In this document: one piece after another, positions 7,506 to 13,610 of the stretch | Layout: each line of letters begins with the position of its first letter | Numbering within the stretch: the stretch's first letter is position 1 | From: JBFJVD01 sp041624375 | GTDB lineage: Bacteria > Chloroflexota > Anaerolineae > Anaerolineales > E44-bin32 | Reading direction: 5' to 3' | NCBI GenBank assembly: GCA_041624375.1 | Contig: JBFJVD010000052.1 | Coordinates: 1 to 13,610, forward strand | DNA length: 13,610 nucleotides | Position numbers and translations under genes: made by a program | The notes under the pieces: model-generated | Told to the model about the DNA's origin: nothing | Databases searched by the model: none | Seen by the model: the letters and a program-made list of their open reading frames with translations, nothing else

Positions 7506-7704
7506 ACCTTGGGAAGCGCAGCGAGGTCCGTCAGGACGGGCGTGCGAGCGCCGAATCTATCCGCAATCCGCCCGACTCACACGCCAATCACAGTGAAGGG
7601 GAAGCAGCCCGGCGGCTGGGAGGTTCAATCGCCGCAGCAGCATTCGGGCGCCATCCGCATGGCACGCCGGGTTGGTCGTCAGCGCAGCTGGTTGGAAGCA
7701 GGGG
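7506..7704. other. Convergent intergenic region without a clear terminator
   Basis: This 199-base gap separates the ends of herA and the DppC-type permease. ORFs crossing it have no ribosome site or recognisable product. Only weak hairpins are visible (for example GTCC/GGAC at 7526-7537), with no T-run on either strand. I see no intrinsic terminator here. Confidence 0.5.
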
Positions 7705-8676
7705 CTAGCGATCTCGCCGCTGATGCGGGTCGGCCACCTCATTCAGCCCGCGCCCTACCAGGTAGAAGGCGGCCGCAAAGAGCGAAATGGCCAGGGATGG
7801 CGGCAGGAGCACATGCCACTCGATGCCGGTCTGCAGCGCGCCCGAGTAGGCCTGGCTCAGGTAGATCATCGTCCCCCAATTGAGGTAAAGCCGGGTCAAC
7901 CCAAAAAAGGAAACAAACGCGTCGGCGACCACCGCGCCGGTGACCGTGATCATCATCAACGTCGCCGCAAGTGGGATCAAATGCGGGATCAGATGGCGGG
8001 CAATGATGTGTCCGACCCCGCCGCCAGCAACGCGCGCGGCAACGATGAAGGGCTTGGCCATCACCGTGAGCGCCTGTGAGCGCAGCACGACCGCCGTCCC
8101 GCCCAGGCCGGCGATGGCGCCATAAAGCGCCCCCAGCCTGGCCGCATCCCAATGGCGAAGCGCCACCCCCACCACAATCATGGCGATCGGCGCCGGCAGG
8201 AGCAGGAACGCATCGGCAATGTGCATCAAGACGGAATCGACCCGGCCGCCGTAGTACGCGGCCACGGCGCCGATCAGCGTCCCGATGAACGCTGTCGTGA
8301 TCGCCGCCGTGAAGCCCAGCACAAAAGTCGGTGTGGCTGAAGCCAGCAACATGCTCAGCACATCGCGACCCAGGCTGTCGGTACCCAGCCAATGCCGCGC
8401 CGAGGGCGGCGAGGGATGGGGGAAGATCTCCAGGTCGTAGCCTGTCTCCGGGTCGTAGATCCCGGAGGGCCAGACGGTGTCGATGAGAATTGGATGCGCG
8501 ATCGCCATCAAACCGAAGATCAGAATGAGCACAAGGCCTAAGAGCGCCAGCCGGTTCCGGGCGAAGACAGACCAGGCTTCACGGCCCCTTCGGCTGAGCA
8601 GCTGAAGGCGGATCTTGAACCGGTCCCAGCGGCTCAATCCTCGATGAACACGCAGCGAACTGACCTCAACGTTCAA
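7705..8676 (-). CDS. DppC/OppC-family ABC transporter permease
   Basis: I take the start as TTG (8676-8674), overlapping the TGA of the upstream permease as TTGA, with GAGGGAG 8 bases upstream. The open frame to 8871 lies over the upstream gene and is composition-shadow sequence. The protein is 323 residues. It has an OppC N-terminal helix (RNRLALLGLVLILIFGLMAI, about 41-60), the family sequence HWLGTDSLGRDVLSMLL (95-111), and several membrane helices. A cytoplasmic EAA-type loop, PFIVAARVAGGGVGHIIARH (209-228), would dock on the ATPase. It pairs with the permease at 8673-9866. The substrate cannot be told from the sequence: peptide, nickel and sugar-oligomer importers share this architecture. 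No ATPase or binding-protein gene is in the window. Confidence 0.9.
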   Translation of the reverse strand: MNVEVSSLRVHRGLSRWDRFKIRLQLLSRRGREAWSVFARNRLALLGLVLILIFGLMAIAHPILIDTVWPSGIYDPETGYDLEIFPHPSPPSARHWLGTDSLGRDVLSMLLASATPTFVLGFTAAITTAFIGTLIGAVAAYYGGRVDSVLMHIADAFLLLPAPIAMIVVGVALRHWDAARLGALYGAIAGLGGTAVVLRSQALTVMAKPFIVAARVAGGGVGHIIARHLIPHLIPLAATLMMITVTGAVVADAFVSFFGLTRLYLNWGTMIYLSQAYSGALQTGIEWHVLLPPSLAISLFAAAFYLVGRGLNEVADPHQRRDR

Positions 8677-9866
8677 ATCGCTGGCTCCCTCTTGAGCATA
8701 TCGAACGGATCGACCAGGTCTCGGACGCGTGGATCGATCAACACCTGGAACAGCTCGAGCCCCAGGCGGGCCACCATCGCCAGCACACCGATAACCACCA
8801 TCGAACCCATTACGACCGGCATATCCTGGGTGTAGAGCGCCTGGAACAGATTCTCCCCCATGCCTGGCCAATTCAGAGGCCGTTCGATGATCACGATCCC
8901 GGTTAGTAAGTACGGAAGGCTGACGACCAGCCGGCTGAAAACCGGAATGATCGCGTTGCGCGCCGCATGGCGGTCGCGCACCGCAGCCTCCGAAAGCCCC
9001 TTGGCGCGCGCCGTTCGGACATATTCATCATCCAGCGTTCCCTGCATGGTCGACTGCATGATGAGCATCGTGTCGCCGGTGGAAAGCAGGACGAAGGTGA
9101 AGATGGGGAGCGCCGCCAGGTAGAGCATATCCAGCGCCGGCATGCCGAAACCGAAGGCAAACCAGCTCCCGACCAACCCCAGCACGCCAACCGGCAGCAT
9201 GACGCCGGCCTGGACCCGCCTGAGCCGGGTTCTGCGCAAGGCAAGGCTGACCAGCATCAGCAGGAGAACAACGATCACGACGCTCAGGAGAATCCAGTTG
9301 ATGACCGTGTTGGGACTGACCTCGATCCCGGCCCAAATGCTAGGATTCAAATCTTGCGAGGGATTTGGGCTGAGGATCGGCCGGAAGATGTGCAGCCGGC
9401 GTACAAAGAAGTACACCATAAGAAAAGCCAGCCATGGGGGGAAGGCCGTATAAAGCGCAACAGCGCTGAAGGTCGTCGTTCCCGAGAACAAGCCGGCGCC
9501 CCGCCAGGCAGTCACCCTCCCGAGCCATTGCCCAAACAAGAACGCAATGATCGTCCCGACCAGGAAGACCAGCAGTGTCGGTGGAAGAACGGCTTTCAGG
9601 TTCTCCAGCACCGAATAGCCGTAGAATGAATTGCCGAATTCCCCACTGACCACGGAGCGCAACCAGAACCAGTAGCGGTCCAGCAAGGGACGGTCGAGGC
9701 CGAGCTGTAGCTGCATCGCCTCGCGCTCAGACCGGCTGAGCTGCATGGCGAACTGTGTCGTGAAATCGCCGGGGATGAGAAGCTGGGTCCCAAAGAAGAG
9801 GAAGGTTAGAAACAGGAAGAGGGAGATCAGCCCGCGCAGTGTGCGCTGAAGGATAAAGCGGATCAT
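8673..9866 (-). CDS. DppB/OppB-family ABC transporter permease with an extra two-helix insert
   Basis: This 397-residue protein starts at ATG 9866 after GAGGAGAT. The N-terminus (MIRFILQRTLRGLISLFLFL, then LIPGD) is typical of DppB proteins. The EAA loop is at 279-310 (DDEYVRTARAKGLSEAAV, then ARNAIIPV). The C-terminal DPRVR (379-382) is also typical. Family members are usually about 300-340 residues. The excess is a central segment with two added hydrophobic helices (about 188-209 and 221-241) joined by a basic RRTRLRRVQ loop. It is the first gene of the permease pair, 165 bases after the selenoprotein candidate on the same strand. It may share that operon or have its own promoter; I could not find a convincing one. 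Confidence 0.9.
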   Translation of the reverse strand: MIRFILQRTLRGLISLFLFLTFLFFGTQLLIPGDFTTQFAMQLSRSEREAMQLQLGLDRPLLDRYWFWLRSVVSGEFGNSFYGYSVLENLKAVLPPTLLVFLVGTIIAFLFGQWLGRVTAWRGAGLFSGTTTFSAVALYTAFPPWLAFLMVYFFVRRLHIFRPILSPNPSQDLNPSIWAGIEVSPNTVINWILLSVVIVVLLLMLVSLALRRTRLRRVQAGVMLPVGVLGLVGSWFAFGFGMPALDMLYLAALPIFTFVLLSTGDTMLIMQSTMQGTLDDEYVRTARAKGLSEAAVRDRHAARNAIIPVFSRLVVSLPYLLTGIVIIERPLNWPGMGENLFQALYTQDMPVVMGSMVVIGVLAMVARLGLELFQVLIDPRVRDLVDPFDMLKREPAI

Positions 9867-10031
9867 GTAGAGATCTCCTCTCGGTGTCGCGTACCGGCAG
9901 GTGGGAGGCAGGAGGAGACGGCGGATCCTTCGCCGAAAGGCGCGCCTTCATCATACTCCTGTTCGGCTCCGGGTGGGCCGCGGGACGGCCCCAAGATACT
10001 ACTTGTAGATCGAAGGGGTGGTTCGAGAGGC
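9867..10031. other. Intergenic region upstream of the permease pair, with a GC hairpin
   Basis: The gap is 165 bases. An exact 6-base-pair hairpin, GGGCCG/CGGCCC with a 5-base loop, lies at 9975-9991. No T-run follows on either strand, so intrinsic termination is doubtful. On the minus strand TATGAT (9955-9950) resembles a -10 box, but no -35 partner is seen. The permease ribosome site GAGGAGAT lies at about 9872-9880. Confidence 0.4.
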
Positions 10032-10589
10032 TCAGGGAGCGGGTTCGGCGAGCAGCGCTTGAATGGCCGCCTCTGTCTCCCCGTAGGCGCCTTCGCCGAT
10101 ATGGCGGTAGCGGATGTGCCCGGATTTGTCGATCAGGTAACGTGTGGGCCAGTAGCGGTTGCGGTAGGCGCGCCAGGTTGTGCCTTCATTGTCCACAGCG
10201 ACCGCATAAGGCACATCCAGAACTTTCAGCGCTTCCTGCAGATTGCTGAGATCGGCTTCGTGGGGGAATTCTGGGTAGTGGTTGCCGATGACCACCAGAC
10301 CTTGATCGGCGTAGATTTCATGCCATCCCCTCACCGAGGGAATCACCCGTTGGCAATTGATTCAACCGAAGGTCCACATCTCCAACAGGACAACCCTACC
10401 GCGCAGGTCCGCCAGTCTTAGCGGCCCATCGACGTTGAGCCAGACGTCATTTTCAAGTTCGGGAGCCGGGCCGTAATCCGGCAGCGGGGGTGGTTCGGTC
10501 GGCGGGTCTTCCGGTGTCGGCGTCGGCGATGCGACCCCTGCGCAGGCGGCGAGCACGGCGGTAAGCAGCGGGAAGAAGAGACGCTTCAT
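10032..10589 (-). CDS. Thioredoxin-fold lipoprotein, candidate selenoprotein with in-frame UGA (U-I-N-C)
   Basis: From ATG 10589 the frame holds 75 codons, then TGA at 10364-10362, then 109 more codons in the same frame to TGA 10034-10032. The full product is 185 residues. Residues 1-16 are a lipoprotein signal (lipobox LAAC, C16), followed by a Pro/Thr-rich linker. The TlpA/DipZ-like fold begins near residue 40. The redox site reads MWTFG-[TGA]-INCQR, whereas relatives read WTY-x-C-I-N-C, so the stop is at residue 76, the nucleophilic Cys of CxxC; C79 is kept. Downstream family features are intact: QGLVVIGNHYPEF, the cis-Pro region YWPTRYLID, and the C-terminal IRYRHIGEG. It should face outward and act as thiol-disulfide oxidoreductase. 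It lies 16 bases after the histidine kinase gene. A nonsense mutation or sequencing error is the alternative. Confidence 0.72.
10321..10364 (-). promoter_or_regulatory. Candidate bacterial SECIS element
   Basis: The element starts at the in-frame TGA (10364-10362). Eighteen bases later ATTCCCTC (10343-10336) pairs with GAGGGGAT (10332-10325), giving eight pairs with one G-U, and closes a GGT loop (10335-10333). A lower TGCC/GGCA stem (10355-10352 with 10324-10321) is separated by an 8-base bulge. The apical loop begins 26 bases after the TGA and starts with G, which fits the bacterial SECIS pattern as I know it (loop about 16-37 bases away, G in the first two loop positions). SelB would bind here and deliver Sec-tRNA. 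Confidence 0.6.
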
Positions 10590-10605
10590 GCTGTGCTGAC
10601 TCTGC

Positions 10606-11865
10606 TCACAAGCTGGGCGTTTCCGGGATGGAGAAGAAGAAGGCGGCGCCGCCCTCCGCCGGGTTCTCGGCCCAGATGCTGCCGCCGTGCGCAGTCACCA
10701 GGCCCCGCGCGATGGCCAGCCCGAGGCCGGAGCCGCCGTGATCGAATCCACCGCGGCTGCGGCTTCGCTCTCCGCGATAGAAGCGCTCGAACAGGCGCGG
10801 CATGACGTGCGGATCGATCCCTTCACCACTGTTGCGCACACTGATCACCACCGCCTCGCCGGCGCGTTCGGCGCAAACCTCGATCGTTCCACCAGCGGGC
10901 ACATGGCGGAGTGCGTTGTCCAGCAGGTTGCGCAGTACGCGCTCGATCGCCCGCGGCGCCAGACGCACCATGTCGGCCTCCTGCCGAATGGCTCCTACCA
11001 GCTCGACCTCTTTTACTTCGGCCTGCGCCGCCGCACCGCCAAGCGCATCCGAAACCAGATCCTGCAGTGAACAATGCTCGTAGACCAGCTCGATGCGACC
11101 TGCATCCAGCCGAGCCAACTCGAACAGGTCGTCGATCAGCTCACTCATGCGGCCAATCTCAGATTGGCTTTGGAGCAGGTAGCGCTGGATCGTGTCCGGA
11201 TCATCGACGACGCCCTCGGCCAACGCGTCGATCATCGCTTGCAGTGCAGCCAGCGGCGTGCGCAGGTCGTGAGAGACCCAGGCCACCAGATCGCGTCGAG
11301 CAGTTTCCAGCCGGTGTGATTCTTCGTTGGCTGCCTGCAGGCGCTCCGCCATCCGATTGAAGGCGTCGGCCAGCCGCGCCACTTCGTCGTGACCCGCAGT
11401 CGACACGCGCGTGGAGAACTCACCCCGGCTGAGCTGCTCCGCCGCCCCAGCCATCTTGCGCACGGCATCGGCCAGACTGGAGGAAAGGAACGCGCCAATC
11501 GCCACCGAAATGGCCGCTGCGAAGAGCAGGAGCACGCCGGCGAGGCGGAGATCATGCTCGCTGAGGAACATCAAGCGTGCAGCCACCCAGACGCTGACCA
11601 ACGTCAGCGCCGCTGCGAGGACATAGCCAGCGCTGAGCGAACGCGACAAGGATCGGAAACGCCGCCACCATCCCAGCCGGTCGGCCACGACACCGAGCAG
11701 CCCCGACACGACCACCGTGCCAGCGTAGATCAATGACAGCTGCGCGAAGTCGGTCGGCGGCGGGTCCATGAGGAACATCGTCAGCACCAGCGCCAGAGCA
11801 AAGGCGCCGAGCAACCCAAGGAAGAAGCCCAGCGAACGCGGCAAGCGGGTCTTTATGCTAGCCAT
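10606..11865 (-). CDS. Membrane sensor histidine kinase
   Basis: The protein is 419 residues. The ATG at 11865 overlaps the end of the response regulator gene by 8 bases. About four hydrophobic segments occur in the N-terminal 130 residues (13-32, 43-63, 79-101, 108-129), with no sizeable extracytoplasmic sensor domain. A HAMP-like linker follows at about 128-185. The H-box SHDLRTPLAAL has phospho-acceptor H199. The N-box RNLLDNALRH is at 312-321, G1 is RNSGEGID (344-351), the F-box FERFYRGE is at 359-366, and G2 is GGSGLGLAIARG (377-388). All catalytic boxes look intact. It should phosphorylate the regulator encoded just upstream. The membrane-embedded sensor suggests it perceives a membrane or redox-linked signal or a partner protein; that is inference. 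Confidence 0.93.
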   Translation of the reverse strand: MASIKTRLPRSLGFFLGLLGAFALALVLTMFLMDPPPTDFAQLSLIYAGTVVVSGLLGVVADRLGWWRRFRSLSRSLSAGYVLAAALTLVSVWVAARLMFLSEHDLRLAGVLLLFAAAISVAIGAFLSSSLADAVRKMAGAAEQLSRGEFSTRVSTAGHDEVARLADAFNRMAERLQAANEESHRLETARRDLVAWVSHDLRTPLAALQAMIDALAEGVVDDPDTIQRYLLQSQSEIGRMSELIDDLFELARLDAGRIELVYEHCSLQDLVSDALGGAAAQAEVKEVELVGAIRQEADMVRLAPRAIERVLRNLLDNALRHVPAGGTIEVCAERAGEAVVISVRNSGEGIDPHVMPRLFERFYRGERSRSRGGFDHGGSGLGLAIARGLVTAHGGSIWAENPAEGGAAFFFSIPETPSL

Positions 11866-12559
11866 CGAACTTATAGCCTGCCCCCCAGACGGTCAGCAGC
11901 CGGACCGGATTGGAGGGATCGTGCTCGATCTTCTCCCGTAGCCGGCGGATGTGAACCGTAACGGTGGACGGATCCCCGTAGAATTCGTAGCCCCAAACGC
12001 GGTCCAGCAGTTGATCTCGGCTGAACACCTGCCGCGGGTGGCGCATCAGAAAATGGAGCAGCTCAAATTCCTTGGCGGTGAGACTGACCTGCTGCTCCTG
12101 AACAGACACGGTGCGCGCCGCGGGGTCGAGCAGCACGCCGTGGAGCTCGATTGAATCGGCTGAACTCAGCGCCGCCTCCTCGGCCCGTCTCAGGATGGCG
12201 CGCACCCGCAAGACAAGCTCGCGCGGGCTGAAAGGCTTGACGACGTAATCATCGACACCGCGCTCGAGGCCCTCGATCCGATCATGCACCTCTCCGCGTG
12301 CCGTCAACATCACGATGGGAAGCTCCGACTCCTGGCGGACGCGTGCAGCGATGGCGGCCCCATCCATTCCCGGCAGCATCCAATCGAGGATCATCAGATC
12401 GAAGCACTCGTCAGACAGCCGCGCGAGCGCCGACGGTCCATCGATCGCCTCCGACACCTCGAATCCTTCTCTTTCAAGGTAACGGCGCACCACCTCGCGG
12501 ATCGTCTCCTCGTCGTCCACCACCAGAATTCGGCTGCGTGTCTTCGAATGCGCATACAT
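11858..12559 (-). CDS. OmpR/PhoB-family response regulator
   Basis: I chose ATG 12559 (233 residues) over the GTG at 12589, which has no ribosome site and adds residues not expected in this family; the ATG has only a weak GTGAAG upstream. The receiver domain starts at RILVVDDEE with its acidic pair. The phospho-acceptor is D59 in LMILDWMLPG, and the conserved K is in VVKPFSPREL. The C-terminal winged-helix DNA-binding domain shows LTAKEFELLHFLMRHP, SRDQLLDRVWG, and the recognition helix region TVTVHIRRLREKIE, ending in GAGYKF. It lies between the DUF3179 gene (46 bases upstream) and its cognate kinase gene. It probably controls its own operon, but no binding site could be identified. Confidence 0.93.
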   Translation of the reverse strand: MYAHSKTRSRILVVDDEETIREVVRRYLEREGFEVSEAIDGPSALARLSDECFDLMILDWMLPGMDGAAIAARVRQESELPIVMLTARGEVHDRIEGLERGVDDYVVKPFSPRELVLRVRAILRRAEEAALSSADSIELHGVLLDPAARTVSVQEQQVSLTAKEFELLHFLMRHPRQVFSRDQLLDRVWGYEFYGDPSTVTVHIRRLREKIEHDPSNPVRLLTVWGAGYKFDG

Positions 12560-12604
12560 GTTCAAGTCTTCACTTTCGATCCAGCGCACCGCCGGCGCGC
12601 CGCG

Positions 12605-13609
12605 CTAGGGTAGACCGTAGACTTCTGTCTGCGGATAGAATGCAAACCAGCCAAACCAATAGGCCAGGTGCCCGGGCAACCGCTCAAGCTGTTCCCCCTC
12701 AGGACCGAGCAGCGCTTCCTCGGTAATGTCCCAGATGCGTCCGTTCTCGTCAAGGACCGTGGCCTCGGTCTCGCCTGGCGAGAATTGATGCCCGCCCCGT
12801 TCGTAAGCCCGTACTTCTGCACCGGAGTCGTAGCGAACCGCCCCGGTGCGCAGACTGATGCCGTCCACCACGATCGATTCACTGGCCGCGATGAGAACCA
12901 CCGTCTGCCCGGCAAGCTCATCATTCACGACCCGCTCTTCCACCAGCCGCTCGATCGGGTAAGCTTTCGGGATTCCGTCGATCTGCAAGGCATAGATACG
13001 CGCTTTGTCATCCAGGGCTGCACTGCGCTGCCAGACCGGGAACATCGTGGCCTCTGAGGAGAAGTAGTCGCCATACGCAGCGCCCGGGAAGTAGACCCGC
13101 TCGTAACCTGTCCCGAGGTTGAGAACCAGCGTGTCGGGGTGCTGGCTGCGCCAGTCTTCCCAGGAGGTCAGTACCACCGGCAGCAGCTCGAGCCGCAGCT
13201 CCTGCCCTGCGAGCTCGCCATGGACCGGTTCGCCACTCAGCTGATTCCAGAGTGACCGCGTTTGCCGGTCGTACATCAGCTTGTTCGAGCGGTAGAGCAA
13301 GCCGGACGAGCCGAAAGTGAACACGACCCCGTCTGGCCCGCGGCCATCATATGCTACGCCAGCGCCGCACAGCGTGCAGTAGGCTAACGACACCGGCACC
13401 CCTCCGACCACATCGTTCACCATTTCATGCCAGTCCATGATTCGAAGGGGATAGGCACGGGCTTCCCCGTTCAGGCTGATCCCAAAGACCGGCTCTCCGG
13501 GCTCAAGGTAGTCGGCGTCGTCTGCCGGAATCACCTCGGGCTGATCCAGCGCCGGAATGCCATCCACGGTCACCCCGCCCCAGACGACCTCCTCCATGCG
13601 CAGCCGGCT
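12605..13609 (-). CDS. DUF3179-family protein (partial, N-terminus beyond right edge)
   Basis: The open frame covers 334 codons before TAG 12607-12605 and remains open to the right edge. The ATG at 13597 lies inside the conserved N-terminal segment that leads into VDGIPALDQP, so the true start, expected to carry a signal peptide, is outside. Counting from that Met, conserved features include MDWHEMVNDVVGG (54-66), LAYCTLCGAGVAYD (71-84; C74 and C77), SNKLMYDRQTRSLWNQLSG (104-122, shortened here) and the C-terminal PGHLAYWFGWFAFYP (308-322). Function of DUF3179 is unknown to me. The CxxC suggests redox or metal chemistry outside the cytoplasm. Some family members are named selenoproteins in databases as I recall; this copy keeps both cysteines. 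It is upstream of the two-component genes and the selenoprotein candidate. Confidence 0.88.
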   Translation of the reverse strand, partial: SRLRMEEVVWGGVTVDGIPALDQPEVIPADDADYLEPGEPVFGISLNGEARAYPLRIMDWHEMVNDVVGGVPVSLAYCTLCGAGVAYDGRGPDGVVFTFGSSGLLYRSNKLMYDRQTRSLWNQLSGEPVHGELAGQELRLELLPVVLTSWEDWRSQHPDTLVLNLGTGYERVYFPGAAYGDYFSSEATMFPVWQRSAALDDKARIYALQIDGIPKAYPIERLVEERVVNDELAGQTVVLIAASESIVVDGISLRTGAVRYDSGAEVRAYERGGHQFSPGETEATVLDENGRIWDITEEALLGPEGEQLERLPGHLAYWFGWFAFYPQTEVYGLP

Positions 13610-13610
13610 C

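Noticed and set aside
7509..7883. Plus-strand ORFs crossing the herA/permease junction.
   Set aside because: They have no ribosome site, overlap the end of the permease gene antisense, and show no recognisable domain.
9975..9991. GC hairpin as an intrinsic terminator.
   Set aside because: There is no T-run after it on either strand.
10362..10589. A separate 75-residue lipoprotein ending at the TGA.
   Set aside because: It would end in the middle of the WTFGxINC redox motif, and the rest of the domain continues in the same frame immediately after.
12560..12589. GTG at 12589 as the response regulator start.
   Set aside because: It has no ribosome site and adds ten residues before a normal-length receiver domain. 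The ATG at 12559 fits better, although its own ribosome site is weak.

Overview
The window is GC-rich bacterial DNA. Gene content points to a Chloroflexota (Anaerolineae-like) genome. The clues are a zinc-ribbon protein with repeated PDWL-type motifs, a DUF6754-like membrane protein, a nurA / HAS-barrel / herA cluster, a DUF3179 protein and orphan oligopeptide-type permeases. This assignment is inference from gene content; no rRNA or marker gene is present.

Layout. (1) 1-3816, minus strand: a tightly packed four-gene operon. It starts with a small 81-aa protein, followed by a DUF6754-like membrane protein, a six-helix membrane protein, and a very acidic zinc-ribbon protein that runs off the left edge. 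Two of its junctions are 4-base GTGA overlaps. Its promoter looks leaderless. (2) 3997-7505, plus strand, divergent from (1): nurA, a stand-alone HAS-barrel protein and herA, a DNA-end resection/repair module with a clear sigma70-type promoter. (3) 7705-9866, minus strand, convergent with herA: two dipeptide/oligopeptide-type ABC permeases joined by a 4-base TTGA overlap, with no binding protein or ATPase in view. (4) 10032-13610, minus strand: a DUF3179 protein (5' end outside the window), an OmpR-type response regulator, a histidine kinase, and a thioredoxin-fold lipoprotein.

The most interesting point is in block 4. The lipoprotein reading frame is broken by one in-frame TGA exactly where its relatives have the first cysteine of the CxxC redox motif (WTFG-TGA-I-N-C). 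A stem-loop with an apical GGU follows at a distance suited to a bacterial SECIS element. I read this as an unannotated selenoprotein (U-I-N-C active site) encoded with a two-component system and a DUF3179 protein, a family in which Cys/Sec exchange is known to me. TGA is an ordinary stop for at least six other genes here, so genome-wide recoding is unlikely.

The second candidate for something undescribed is block 1. Its last gene has twelve W-L motif copies in a disordered acidic tether between an N-terminal zinc ribbon and a membrane anchor, and it is translationally linked to the DUF6754-like gene. This suggests a multivalent membrane scaffold of unknown purpose. No tRNA, rRNA, CRISPR array, insertion sequence or intergenic stretch over 300 bases was seen.
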